Positions 32,371-43,596 are shown, counted from the first letter of the stretch. The stretch: DNA of 64,000 nt from Kitasatospora sp. NBC_01250 (GCF_036226465.1 NZ_CP108476.1:6200001-6264000), one strand, 5' to 3'. A program made the numbers and translations. The notes: a model not told the origin generated them from the sequence alone.

Positions 32371-33002
32371 TCGCCGAGGACTCGGTCCTGCTGCGGGTGG
32401 GCCTGGTCAAGGTCCTGGAAGCGGTGGGGTACGAGGTGGCCGCCGCGGTCGGTGACGCGCAGGCGCTGCTGGCCGCCGTCGAGGAGCACCAGCCGCAGGT
32501 GGTGGTGACCGACGTGCGGATGCCGCCCGGCATGACCGACGAGGGTGTCCGGGCCGCCCTGATGATCCGCCGGCAGTGGCCGCAGGTAGCCGTGCTGCTG
32601 CTCTCCCAGTACGTGGAGGAGCGGTACGCGGCCGACCTGCTGGCCACCAACACCAGCGGGGTGGGCTATCTGCTCAAGGAGCGGGTGGCCAATGTGGACG
32701 ACTTCCTGGAGGCACTGGAGCGGGTCGCGGCCGGCGGGACCGCGCTGGACCCCGAGGTGGTCGCCCAGCTGCTGGTGCGCCGGCACCGCGATCCGCTGGA
32801 GCGGCTGACCCCGCGCGAGCGGGACGTGCTGGCGCTGATGGCCCAGGGCCACTCCAACGCCGCGATCGCCGGGTCGCTGGTGGTCAGCGACAGCGCGGTG
32901 GCCAAGCACATCAACAGCATCTTCACCAAGCTGGACCTGCCGGCCGCCGACGCGACCCACCGCCGGGTGCTCGCGGTGCTCCGCTTCCTCGGGGAGGGCT
33001 AG
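32358..33002 (+). CDS. LuxR-family response regulator (214 aa)
   Basis: Partner of the upstream kinase. The receiver domain has phospho-acceptor Asp52 in VVVTDVRMPPG, acidic pair ED at 7-8 and LLKERVAN with the conserved Lys. The LuxR helix-turn-helix covers about residues 148-210 (LTPRERDVLALMAQGHSNAA, VAKHINSIFTKLDL). The GTG start overlaps the kinase gene. Likely targets are its own operon, through the palindrome at 30952-30975, and the downstream DUF4097 gene. Confidence 0.94.
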   Translation: MRAVIAEDSVLLRVGLVKVLEAVGYEVAAAVGDAQALLAAVEEHQPQVVVTDVRMPPGMTDEGVRAALMIRRQWPQVAVLLLSQYVEERYAADLLATNTSGVGYLLKERVANVDDFLEALERVAAGGTALDPEVVAQLLVRRHRDPLERLTPRERDVLALMAQGHSNAAIAGSLVVSDSAVAKHINSIFTKLDLPAADATHRRVLAVLRFLGEG

Positions 33003-33004
33003 CC

Positions 33005-33811
33005 GTGACGGCGGCGCAGCAGGGGGAACCACGGCCTCAGGGCGCCGAGCGGCGCGCCTGGCGGGTGGTCGGGACGCTGGCCGGAGCCGCGGTGATCCTC
33101 TTCGGCGCCGGCCAGACCTGGACCAGCCTGGTGCGCCAGACCAGCATCCGCCCCGACCGCTACCCGAGCACGGTCACGGCGCTGGAACTGGACCTGCAGA
33201 ACGCCAGCGCCACGGTCACCGCCGGCGGTGACGACCAGATCGCCGTCCAGCAGGCCGAGCGCTGGACGGTGCGGCAGCCGCAGATCAGCCGCGTCGTGGT
33301 GGGCAACACGCTGAAGATCTCGGCCCGCTGCCCGAAGGTGCTGGGGATCGACGAGCCCTCCTGTTCGGTGGACCTGGACATCGGCGCCCCGGCGAGCACC
33401 GCCGTCACGGTCCGGAGCACCTCGGGCGACACCAGGATCCGCGGCCTGAGCGGTGACCTGAGCCTGCGCACCACCTCCGGCTCGTTCCAACTGGACGACG
33501 TCTCGGGCCGGCTCGCCGCGCAGCTGACCAGCGGCACGCTCAACGCCCAGCGGGTCTCCTCCGCCCAGGTGCAGGCCCACACCACCTCCGGATCGCTGAA
33601 CCTGCAGTTCGTCGCGCCGCCGCAGGACCTGTCGGTGACCGCCACCTCGGGCTCGCTCACCGCGGGGCTGCCGCCGGGCAGCACCTACCGGGTCAACGTG
33701 CGCGGCTCGGCCGACACGAACCCGGCGCTGAACGACTCGGCCTCGGCGCGGTCGATCACGGCGAGCGTCGGCTCGGGGCACGCCAGCCTGGACTACACGG
33801 CCGGCGGCTGA
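33005..33811 (+). CDS. DUF4097 beta-repeat protein with N-terminal anchor (268 aa)
   Basis: One N-terminal hydrophobic segment (RVVGTLAGAAVILFGAGQTW) anchors an outward beta-helix-like domain. That domain is built of repeats such as TVRSTSGDTRIRGLSGDL, RTTSGSFQLDDVSGRL and HTTSGSLNLQF, typical of DUF4097. GTG 33005 is two bases after the regulator stop, with GGGGAGGG before it. Such proteins often accompany LiaRS-type systems or toastrack proteins that respond to cell-envelope stress; that link is inferred from family context. Confidence 0.88.
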   Translation: MTAAQQGEPRPQGAERRAWRVVGTLAGAAVILFGAGQTWTSLVRQTSIRPDRYPSTVTALELDLQNASATVTAGGDDQIAVQQAERWTVRQPQISRVVVGNTLKISARCPKVLGIDEPSCSVDLDIGAPASTAVTVRSTSGDTRIRGLSGDLSLRTTSGSFQLDDVSGRLAAQLTSGTLNAQRVSSAQVQAHTTSGSLNLQFVAPPQDLSVTATSGSLTAGLPPGSTYRVNVRGSADTNPALNDSASARSITASVGSGHASLDYTAGG

Positions 33812-33926
33812 CGGGCCGGGCCGGGCCGGCCGAGCCGGCTGGCCGATCGGGTCCCGAAGGGTGCTGCTCCGGGTGGGGGACAATGGAGAGTCCACTCCGC
33901 CCGCTCCCGCCGAGGACCCGCTGCGC

Positions 33927-35147
33927 ATGACCGCCACGCCCGAAGTCCCCAACGCCCTTGCCGCGACCGAGCCCGCCGCGCCCGTCCAGGGCGCCGGGCC
34001 CGCCCCAGGCGGCGAGTTCGCCCCGCTCTCGATCGGCCCGCTGCAGGTCTGGCCCCCGGTGGTGCTGGCGCCGATGGCGGGGATCACCAACGCGCCGTTC
34101 CGCACCCTGTGCCGTGAGCAGTCCGGCGGCAAGGGGCTGTTCGTCAGCGAGATGATCACCACCCGGGCCCTGGTCGAGCGCAACGCCAAGACCATGCAGC
34201 TGATCCACTTCGACCCGAGTGAGAAGCCGCGCTCGATCCAGCTCTACGGCGTGGACCCGGCCACCGTCGGCAAGGCCGTGCGCATGATCGCGGAGGAGGA
34301 CCTGGCCGACCACATCGACCTCAACTTCGGCTGCCCGGTGCCCAAGGTGACCCGCAAGGGCGGCGGCTCGGCCCTGCCCTACAAGCGCAACCTGCTGCGC
34401 GAGCTGCTGCGCGAGGCGGTGGCGGGCGCGGGCGGGCTGCCGGTCACCATGAAGATGCGCAAGGGCATCGACGACGACCACCTGACCTACCTGGACGCCG
34501 GGCGGATCGGCGCCGAGGAGGGCGTCTCGGCGATCGCGCTGCACGGCCGCACCGCCTCCCAGCACTACGGCGGCACCGCCGACTGGTCGGCGATCGCCCG
34601 GCTGCGCGAGGCGGTCCCGGCGCACATCCCGGTGCTCGGCAACGGCGACATCTGGTCGGCCCCGGACGCGCTGCGGATGATGCGCGAGACCGGCTGCGAC
34701 GGCGTGGTGGTCGGCCGCGGCTGCCTGGGCCGGCCCTGGCTCTTCAAGGACCTGGTCGCCGTCTTCGAAGGCGTCACCGACCCGGTCCGCCCGAGCTTCG
34801 CCGAGGTCGGCGCCGCGATGCTGCGCCACGCCGAACTGCTGGGCCGCTGGATGGGGGACGAGCAGCGCGGCGTGGTGGACTTCCGCAAGCACGTGGCCTG
34901 GTACACCAAGGGCTTCTCGGTCGGCTCCCAGCTGCGGGTCGGGCTCGCCACGGCCAGCTCGCTCGACGAGCTGGCCGGGCTGCTCGCCGAGGTGGACCAG
35001 GAGCAGCGCTGGCCGGCCGGTGCCGACGGCCCGCGCGGGCGCACCAGCGGCAACGGACGGGTGGTTCTGCCGGACGGCTGGTTGGACGATCCGTACGACT
35101 GCGCCATTCCGAGCGTTGAGGCCGAGTTGGACACCTCTGGCGGATGA
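33927..35147 (+). CDS. dusB: tRNA-dihydrouridine synthase (406 aa)
   Basis: FMN-dependent enzyme reducing uridines in the D-loop of tRNA. It has the N-terminal VVLAPMAGITNAPFRTLCRE, the catalytic-cysteine motif LNFGCPVPKVTRKGGGSAL and MKMRKGIDDDHLTYL. FMN binding segments are ALHGRTASQHYGG, VLGNGDIWS and VVVGRGCLGRPWLF. The C-terminal RNA-binding domain includes RGVVDFRKHVAWYTKGF. ATG 33927 is chosen with GAGGA ten bases upstream; a longer GTG start at 33861 is less likely. A terminator follows. Confidence 0.93.
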   Translation: MTATPEVPNALAATEPAAPVQGAGPAPGGEFAPLSIGPLQVWPPVVLAPMAGITNAPFRTLCREQSGGKGLFVSEMITTRALVERNAKTMQLIHFDPSEKPRSIQLYGVDPATVGKAVRMIAEEDLADHIDLNFGCPVPKVTRKGGGSALPYKRNLLRELLREAVAGAGGLPVTMKMRKGIDDDHLTYLDAGRIGAEEGVSAIALHGRTASQHYGGTADWSAIARLREAVPAHIPVLGNGDIWSAPDALRMMRETGCDGVVVGRGCLGRPWLFKDLVAVFEGVTDPVRPSFAEVGAAMLRHAELLGRWMGDEQRGVVDFRKHVAWYTKGFSVGSQLRVGLATASSLDELAGLLAEVDQEQRWPAGADGPRGRTSGNGRVVLPDGWLDDPYDCAIPSVEAELDTSGG

Positions 35148-35199
35148 TTCATCCATAGCGTCCAAGTAGCCACGCGAAGGCGGCGGGACGCGGTGTCCC

Positions 35200-35230
35200 A
35201 GCCCTCTTGGCCAATCTGGCCAAGAGGGCT
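35200..35230 (+). terminator. Perfect 14-bp hairpin after dusB
   Basis: AGCCCTCTTGGCCA and TGGCCAAGAGGGCT (35200-35213, 35217-35230) with a three-base loop, followed by CCTTTCTGG. 52 bases after the dusB stop. Confidence 0.85.
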
Positions 35231-35709
35231 CCTTTCTGGCAGATTTTCATCACGGAGAGCAGTCAAACCGGCGCGTTGGGCAACGAATGGACGAGTTTCG
35301 ATACGTACGATGAGCGAGCCGCGTCCGTGACACTGGCCACACCGTGGCACGGCTGACGGCACGTCAGGGGTGTCGAAAGTGCCACGGTGTCCAAATCGCT
35401 TCCCGAACGGGCATCGCGGCCGATTGCGCGCTTGGCTGCAGGAAATCAAGCCGGGGAATCGAGGCGGTCCTCTCATCGCTACCCTCCGTCCGCTCCACGC
35501 GATCTTCAGTGGCAATGCGTTCAAGACTTGAACGATCGCTAGCGTCAGCCGGACGATTTCAGCAACAGAGGTGAACGCCTTCACAAGCTTTTGATCTCAT
35601 GGGTCGAGCCTGGCCCTCGGGATCGGACGGCCTATCGACGGCGCGAAACCGCCTTCGAAATGGGTATGTTCTCCGGCGTCAGGGCAACCCCGTGCGAGGA
35701 GACCGACCC
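35231..35709. other. Long non-coding region before ppdK
   Basis: About 480 bases with lower GC than the neighbouring genes and no convincing coding frame; short frames have poor codon use. It holds the nested inverted repeat at 35339-35390 and a possible promoter, TTGAAC (35528-35533) with GACGAT 18 bases on. A Shine-Dalgarno GAGGAG (35696-35701) serves ppdK. The long leader suggests regulation of ppdK or a small RNA. Confidence 0.5.
35339..35390. repeat. Nested inverted repeat
   Basis: Outer arms ACACCGTGGCAC (35339-35350) and GTGCCACGGTGT (35379-35390) are perfect 12-bp complements. An inner hairpin, CTGACG/CGTCAG (35353-35358 with 35362-35367), lies in the loop. It stands 320 bases before ppdK, after the dusB terminator. 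Confidence 0.8.
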
Positions 35710-38418
<2,709 letters not shown>

Positions 38419-38484
38419 CCCGCGCCCCCTCCAACGGGGAGGGGCGACCGGCGGCGCTCGGCGCAGGAGAGCCGCCGGCCGTAC

Positions 38485-38532
38485 AGAGCCGGGGCGGGTA
38501 CGGACAACGGCGTCCGTACCCGCCCCGGCTCT
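38485..38532 (+). terminator. Perfect 21-bp hairpin between ppdK and the RNase gene
   Basis: Arms 38485-38505 and 38512-38532 are exact complements with a six-base loop. It ends 12 bases before the ATG of the RNase gene and overlaps by one base the -10 box of that gene. It should shield the RNase gene from ppdK read-through. Confidence 0.85.
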
Positions 38533-38537
38533 ACGCT
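38532..38537 (+). promoter_or_regulatory. -10 box TACGCT, leaderless start of the RNase gene
   Basis: TACGCT is followed by six bases (GTTCGG) and the ATG at 38544. No Shine-Dalgarno exists in the 11 bases between hairpin and ATG. Confidence 0.5.
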
Positions 38538-38543
38538 GTTCGG

Positions 38544-38969
38544 ATGCGCATCTCCAGCCGCCTCCGCCTGATCGCCCTCGCCCTCGTGCTGCTGGGCGCG
38601 CTGGCGGCCACCGCCCTGTACGCGACCGGGCGCCACCACGGCCCGTCCGGGCCCGCTGCCGCGACCCGCACGGCCGGCACGGCCGCCGCGGGCACCGTCT
38701 GCCAGAGCCGGCTGCCCGGCCAGGCGCGCGACACCCTGGTGCTGATCGGCAAGGGCGGCCCCTACCCGTACCGCACCGACGGCGTGGTCTTCGACAACCG
38801 CGAGAAGCGGCTGCCCAAGGAGCCCAGCGGCTACTACCACGAGTACACCGTGGTCACCCCGGGCTCGGGGGACCGCGGCGCCCGGCGGATCGTCACCGGC
38901 GGCGCGGGCGAGGAGTACTGGACGTCGGACCACTACGCCACCTTCCAGCGGATCGACGCCCGCTGCTGA
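38544..38969 (+). CDS. Secreted guanyl-type ribonuclease, RNase Sa family (141 aa)
   Basis: Extracellular microbial RNase of the barnase/RNase T1 superfamily, cleaving after guanosine. The N-terminal signal or anchor (RLIALALVLLGALAATALYA) and a Thr/Ala linker precede the mature domain. That domain has DTLVLIGKGGPYPYRTDGVV and FDNREKRLP. The catalytic Glu is in GYYHEYTVVTPG, Arg in RGARRIVTG and His in DHYATFQRI. All three catalytic residues are present. No barstar-like inhibitor gene is adjacent. It converges with the next gene with only six bases between stops. Confidence 0.92.
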   Translation: MRISSRLRLIALALVLLGALAATALYATGRHHGPSGPAAATRTAGTAAAGTVCQSRLPGQARDTLVLIGKGGPYPYRTDGVVFDNREKRLPKEPSGYYHEYTVVTPGSGDRGARRIVTGGAGEEYWTSDHYATFQRIDARC

Positions 38970-38975
38970 GGCCCG

Positions 38976-39980
38976 CTACCCGACCCGGGACCGGGTCCAG
39001 GTGATCCGGTGGTAGGGCCCGTGCGGCCCCGTCGCCAGCAGGGTGCGCAGTTCGCGCAGCACCGTGGCCGCGTCGGTGCGCAGCTGGTGCGGGGTGGCGC
39101 GGACCACCGGCAGCCGGGCCGCCTGCAGGCGGTTGCCCCGGGTCAGGGTCCGCTCGTAGTCGGCCGGACGCAGGTGCCAGGCCCGCGAGTCGATCTCCAG
39201 CGCCACGCAGGACTGCGGCCAGAACGCGTCGGGGATCGCCAGGAACCGGCCGTCCAGCAGCAGCACCGGGTTCCACAGCGGCTCGGGCAGGCCGCCGCGG
39301 CGCAGCACCTCGCGCGCCTCGCTCTCCGCGATCGAGTAGATCCCGCAGGTCAGCTCGTCGGCCACCTGCCGCACCTGGGGCAGTGCCACGGTGGCCGGCG
39401 GTCCGCCCAGCAGCCGGGCCAGCAGGTCGGCCCGCTCGCAGTGCCGGCCCTGCACCGCCTCCGCGCACAGCGCCCGGAACTGCCGGGTGCTGGTCAGGTG
39501 CGGCGCGACGTCGGCCAGCGCGCGCCCCACCCCGACGCTCCACAGGCCGTCGTCCCGCTCGAAGCCGGCCGGCAAGGCGCTCGATCTCGCGGGGGAGCGG
39601 TGCACCCGGACGAAGTCCCGGCTGGCCACCCGCCGCCCGGCCGGGATCAGGACGTCGACCACCTCGACGTCCGAGGGGTGCCCGGCGCTGGCCAGCCCGG
39701 CGTCGGCCAGCACGGCGAGCCCGGTGAGCAGGACCGAGCCGGGCATCGGCCGCTCGCCCTTCGGAGCGGCGTAGCTGAGCGCGGCGCGCAGCCGCTGATG
39801 CGGTGTCAGCCGTCCGCTCTGCAGGCAGATCACCCGCGGCAGGACCCGCTGCCAGGGCCCGCCCGGGCGCAGCCGGTGCGCGATGGTCCCCGACGGGACC
39901 CCGTGTTCGATCAGCTGCGCGCGGGTGACGATGTGCTGCTGGTCGGCGCCGAGCAGCCGGACGGAATCGAGGGCAGTCAT
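38976..39980 (-). CDS. AbiEi-type N-terminal domain protein with DUF559-like nuclease fold (334 aa)
   Basis: The N-terminus (QQHIVTRAQLIEHGVPSGTI, HRLRPGGPWQRVLPRV) is the winged-helix domain of AbiEi-type antitoxins. The C-terminal part resembles the DUF559/Vsr-like endonuclease fold: LLLDGRFLAIPDAFWPQSCV, ALEIDSRAWHLRPADYERTL, RLPVVRATPHQLR, with acidic and polar residues in the expected order. Such proteins are numerous in actinobacteria, usually without an AbiEii toxin gene beside them, as here. The function is unknown; DNA binding and possibly cleavage are suggested. Confidence 0.8.
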   Translation of the reverse strand: MTALDSVRLLGADQQHIVTRAQLIEHGVPSGTIAHRLRPGGPWQRVLPRVICLQSGRLTPHQRLRAALSYAAPKGERPMPGSVLLTGLAVLADAGLASAGHPSDVEVVDVLIPAGRRVASRDFVRVHRSPARSSALPAGFERDDGLWSVGVGRALADVAPHLTSTRQFRALCAEAVQGRHCERADLLARLLGGPPATVALPQVRQVADELTCGIYSIAESEAREVLRRGGLPEPLWNPVLLLDGRFLAIPDAFWPQSCVALEIDSRAWHLRPADYERTLTRGNRLQAARLPVVRATPHQLRTDAATVLRELRTLLATGPHGPYHRITWTRSRVG

Positions 39981-40082
39981 GGCGGGGTGGTGCCCAACAG
40001 AACCGTGGGTATGCGAAATATCCCCCGCAGGGGGTCACCGTCGCCGCAGGTTGACTCCGGCCCCGCGCGGGGCCGGGCCCGG

Positions 40083-40826
40083 TCAGACCGCGATCAGCGA
40101 GCCGGCGTGTCTGACGCACTCCTGGTCGAGTTCGCGTCCCATGCCCCGGTCGATCCGCCGCTCCGGCGCGCTCGGCGCGATCGCCGCCGCGATCCGCAGC
40201 TCGATGATGTCGCGCACGGCCGGCCACTCGTCGGCCAGGATCGAGTAGAAGGCGGTGCTGCGCACCACCCCGTCCAGCCCCCGGCTGTGGGCCCGGCGCA
40301 CCCCCTCGGAGGTGGCCCCGAGCCGCTCGATCGCCGCGCGCGAGCGCAGGTTGCGGGCGTCGGCCCGCAGCGAGATCCGCTGCACGCCCCAGGCCTCGAA
40401 GGCGTGGCGCAGCATCAGCAGCTTGGCCTCGGTGTTGATCCCGGTGCCCTGGGCGAGCGGCGACAGCCAGGTGCGGCCGATCTCGGCGGCGTCCGGCACG
40501 GCGGTGTCCGGGTCGCCGATCGGGCCGGCGGGCAGCGGCGGCCAGACCACCGGGCCCTGCCAGTAGTCGAGTTCCAGGAACCGGGTGGAGCCGACCACCA
40601 GACCGTCCGAGGCGCGCACGGTGGCGAAGGCGAGCGAGCGGCCGGCGGCCTGGTCGGCCTGCGCGGTGGCGATGAACTCGCGCGCGGCGGCCAGGTCCTG
40701 CGGGACGGCGGTGAAGGCGTACGTCGTGCGGTCCTTCGAGCCGGCCGCGGCCAGGGCTTCGGCGTGCTGCTCGGAGAGGGGCTCCAGCCGAACGGTGCGG
40801 CCGGTGAGGGTGACAGGTGCTGGCAC
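40083..40826 (-). CDS. GNAT family N-acetyltransferase (247 aa)
   Basis: RimJ/RimL-like acetyltransferase: VTLTGRTVRLEPLSEQHAEA at the start, then VVGSTRFLELDYWQ and EIGRTWLSPLAQGTGINTEA (acetyl-CoA site). AFEAWGVQRISLRADARN and RSRAAIERLGATSEGVRRAH are typical of the group acting on N-terminal or small amine substrates. GTG 40826 is chosen with GAAGG before it. The C-terminal 40 residues extend beyond the domain. It stands alone before a long gap. Confidence 0.87.
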   Translation of the reverse strand: MPAPVTLTGRTVRLEPLSEQHAEALAAAGSKDRTTYAFTAVPQDLAAAREFIATAQADQAAGRSLAFATVRASDGLVVGSTRFLELDYWQGPVVWPPLPAGPIGDPDTAVPDAAEIGRTWLSPLAQGTGINTEAKLLMLRHAFEAWGVQRISLRADARNLRSRAAIERLGATSEGVRRAHSRGLDGVVRSTAFYSILADEWPAVRDIIELRIAAAIAPSAPERRIDRGMGRELDQECVRHAGSLIAV

Positions 40827-41544
40827 GGAACCTTCGGTCCTTCGGCAGTCGGAGGGACCCTCGCGCCCGGGTGACGGGCGTCCGGGAGTGGACAGTTCGC
40901 CCCGCCCCGAGGTGTTCCACCACGCCCCGGGTACGCCGGAGCTCGGCCGTACGGCGGGGTGGGGGTGGCCCGAAGGCAGGCAGCGCGGTGCCGGAGCGGG
41001 CACGGTTCACGAAACCGGTCCGGCGGGGAGGTGCGGGGGGACAGTGTGCGTCCGCGAGATGGCCGAGAGGGGAAGGAGTGCGCGAAGGGAAGCAGGCGGC
41101 CAGGTGAAGGCAAGGTGCGATGTGGGTGGCTGCTCGTGCATGGATCGGGACCGCGGCCCACGGCGTGACAGACGACGTGGCGACGACGCGATGATGCGTG
41201 GCAGCGAGAGGACCATACCCGGCTTGGCCCCGTGCGTCACTTCGCGGCACGCGGGTCGGCTGCGCGAGTGTGCCGATGCTACGCCCCGCCGGGCATCGAA
41301 GGCCAGCGGCCCGCCGACTTTCCCCGCTCTGACCTGCACCGATGGCCCGGGTGGCGGCCGGGCGCCGGACATCGGGCCCGGTCCGGGGATGAGAGGATTC
41401 CAGCGTTGCCCCGGCGGCCGGGAATGTCGGTGCCGCGCGGCACGCTGGTGTGTAGACCGGAGTGCCACCGCCGGCCGGGATCGGTACGGCGGGGCGGCGC
41501 TCCGGGCAGGTCAGAGCCGACGACGAGAAACGGTTGGGTGCGCG
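40827..41544. other. 718-base intergenic region, no gene seen
   Basis: No frame on either strand has good codon use, a start signal and a sensible protein. Base composition is mixed and purine-rich on the plus strand around 41040-41200. It must hold the divergent promoters of the GNAT and PAC2 genes. No RNA gene or clear hairpin was found by eye. Confidence 0.5.
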
Positions 41545-42492
41545 GTGCGTGATCCCGAGGCGCTGTACGAGCTTGAACCGCAGGGCGTGGCGGCGGTGGC
41601 GGCTGCGAACGCGGCCGTGACCTCGACCGCCGAGGGCGGACTGGTGCTGCTCTACCACTTCGAGGGCTTCATGGACGCGGGGGAGGCCGGCGAGCAGGTG
41701 ATGGCCCATCTGCTGGCCCAGGGCAGCCCGCAGGTGGTGGCCAGGTTCGACCACGACCGGCTGGTCGACTACCGGGCCCGCCGGCCCGCGATGACCTTCG
41801 ACCGCGAGAGCTGGACCTCCTACGAGCCGCCGCAGATCCTGCTCCAGCTGGTCCAGGACGCCACCGGCACCCCGTTCCTGCTGCTCACCGGCCCGGAGCC
41901 GGACGTCGAGTGGGAGGCCTTCGCCGCCGCGATCGCCGGCCTGGTGGAGCAGCTGGGGGTGCGCCTGGCGGTGGACTTCCACGGCATCCCGATGGGCGTG
42001 CCGCACACCCGCCCGGTCGGGCTGACCCCGCACGGCAACCGCCTCGACCTGGCCGCCGGCTACCCGCAGTGGTTCGAGAAGGCCCAGGTGCCCGGCAGCG
42101 CGCAGGCGCTGGTCGAGTACCGGCTGGCCGAGGCCGGCCACGAGGTGCTGGGCTTCGCCGTGCACGTGCCGCACTACGTGGCCCGCTCCGCCTACCCGGC
42201 CGCCGCCGTGCTGATCCTGGAGGCCGTCCAGTCCGCCACCGGCCTGGTGCTGCCCGGGCACCAGCTGCGCGAGCGGGTCGGTGAGGTCTACGCCGACATC
42301 GAGGAGCAGCTGGCCCAGGGCGACGGCGAGCTGCGCTCGGCGATCCGCGGCATGGAGGGCCAGTACGACGCGGTGGCCGGCGCCGAGGGCCGCGAGAGCC
42401 TGCTGGCGGAGGCCGCCGAGCTCCCGTCGGCCGACGAGCTGGGCCGCCGCTTCGAGGAGTTCCTGGCCGAGCACGAGCGCGGCGAGCAGTAG
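41545..42492 (+). CDS. PAC2 family protein (315 aa)
   Basis: Proteasome-assembly-chaperone-2-like domain, widespread and single-copy in actinobacteria with unknown substrate. Features are LYELEPQGVAAVAAANAAV, VLLYHFEGFMDAGEAGEQV, RRPAMTFDRESWTSYEPPQI, LLLTGPEPDVEWEAF and DFHGIPMGVPHTRPVGLTPH. The C-terminal tail (ADELGRRFEEFLAEHERGEQ) is a charged helix. GTG 41545 gives the family's usual start at a D.E.LYE motif. A link to the actinobacterial proteasome has been proposed but not shown here. Confidence 0.88.
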   Translation: MRDPEALYELEPQGVAAVAAANAAVTSTAEGGLVLLYHFEGFMDAGEAGEQVMAHLLAQGSPQVVARFDHDRLVDYRARRPAMTFDRESWTSYEPPQILLQLVQDATGTPFLLLTGPEPDVEWEAFAAAIAGLVEQLGVRLAVDFHGIPMGVPHTRPVGLTPHGNRLDLAAGYPQWFEKAQVPGSAQALVEYRLAEAGHEVLGFAVHVPHYVARSAYPAAAVLILEAVQSATGLVLPGHQLRERVGEVYADIEEQLAQGDGELRSAIRGMEGQYDAVAGAEGRESLLAEAAELPSADELGRRFEEFLAEHERGEQ

Positions 42493-42609
42493 GGCCGCTC
42501 GGGCGCCGGGAGTCATCGGCGCCCGGTCGTTCGTTGCTTCGGTGGTGGTGACCGACCGTCACGACCGGGTGGCCATGACCTCCATGGCGACGGCCTTCGG
42601 GAGGCGGGG

Positions 42610-43596
42610 GTGAACGGCCGAGCCAGGTGTGGCCGTATCACCGGTGCGGGCGCGGGCACGCTGGCCGTGCTGCTGGCGCTGGCCGGTTGCTCCGGCGGTG
42701 CGAAGCCGGCCCCGCACGGGGCGGCCTCCGCACCGGGCGCCACCGTGTCGAGGCCCGCCGTGCCGAGCGGCCCGTACGTGGCGATCGGCGACTCCTACAC
42801 GGCCGGGCTGAAGGTCGACCCGGCCGGCGGCGGAGTGCGCGGCTGCTCCCGCTCGGCGGCCAACTACCCCTCGCTGGTCGCCGCGGACCTGCACCTGGCG
42901 CCGGGCCGGTTCACCGACGTGAGCTGCTCCTCCGCCACCACGGCCGACCTCACGGCCGCCCAGCAGGTGGCCGGCGGCAGCAACCCGCCGCAGCTGGACG
43001 CGCTCAGCGCCGCGACCGGGCTGGTCACCATCGGGATCGGCGGCAACGACGCGGGCTTCATGAAGGTGATGGAGCACTGCGCCGAGCAGGGCGTGGCCGC
43101 CTCGCTGCTGCGGGCGGTCGATCCCAAGGGCGCCAAGGACTCGCCCTGCCGGGACTCGTACACCGCGGCGGACGGCAGCGACAAGCTGACCGGGGTGATC
43201 GGCACCGTCGGGCAGAACGTCGCCGGGGTGCTGGGCGAGGTCACCCGCCGGGCCCCGCACGCCAAGGTGTACCTGGTCGGCTACCCGGCGCTGCTGCCCG
43301 CCGATCCGGCACGCTGCGGCTCGCTGCTCGGCGGTGCGGTCACCGCCGGTGATCTGGCCTTCCTGGCCGCGCAGGAGCAGCGGCTGAACGCGGAGCTCAA
43401 GAACCGGGCCGAGGCGGCCGGCGCGGTGTTCGTGGACACCTACACGCCCTCGCTCGGCCACGACATGTGCTCCGGCCAGTCGACCCGCTGGATCGAGCCG
43501 CCGTTCCCCGCCGCCGGGCGCGCCCCGCTGCACCCGAACGCGGCGGGCCAGCAGGGGATGGCGGTGGCGGTGCTGCGGAGCGTCCGCGGCGGCTGA
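42610..43596 (+). CDS. SGNH/GDSL-family secreted esterase lipoprotein (328 aa)
   Basis: Signal peptide with lipobox LALAGCSGG at about residue 27, then a Pro/Ala linker. The SGNH fold has block I GDSYTAGL with nucleophile Ser62, block III GIGGNDAGF and block V APLHPNAAGQ with catalytic His. Cys pairs (CSRSAAN, CSSATT, CAEQG, CRDSY, CGSLL, CSGQS) suggest three disulphides, as in the streptomycete lipase Sc1 group. GTG 42610 has GGGAGGCGGGG before it. Substrate probably an extracellular ester. Confidence 0.9.
   Translation: MNGRARCGRITGAGAGTLAVLLALAGCSGGAKPAPHGAASAPGATVSRPAVPSGPYVAIGDSYTAGLKVDPAGGGVRGCSRSAANYPSLVAADLHLAPGRFTDVSCSSATTADLTAAQQVAGGSNPPQLDALSAATGLVTIGIGGNDAGFMKVMEHCAEQGVAASLLRAVDPKGAKDSPCRDSYTAADGSDKLTGVIGTVGQNVAGVLGEVTRRAPHAKVYLVGYPALLPADPARCGSLLGGAVTAGDLAFLAAQEQRLNAELKNRAEAAGAVFVDTYTPSLGHDMCSGQSTRWIEPPFPAAGRAPLHPNAAGQQGMAVAVLRSVRGG

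Noticed and set aside
35344..35574. 76-residue frame before ppdK
   Set aside because: Overlaps the nested inverted repeat, poor codon bias and no ribosome binding site.
38893..42516. 1207-residue open frame on the minus strand
   Set aside because: Runs through several convincing genes in other frames and has no recognisable domain.
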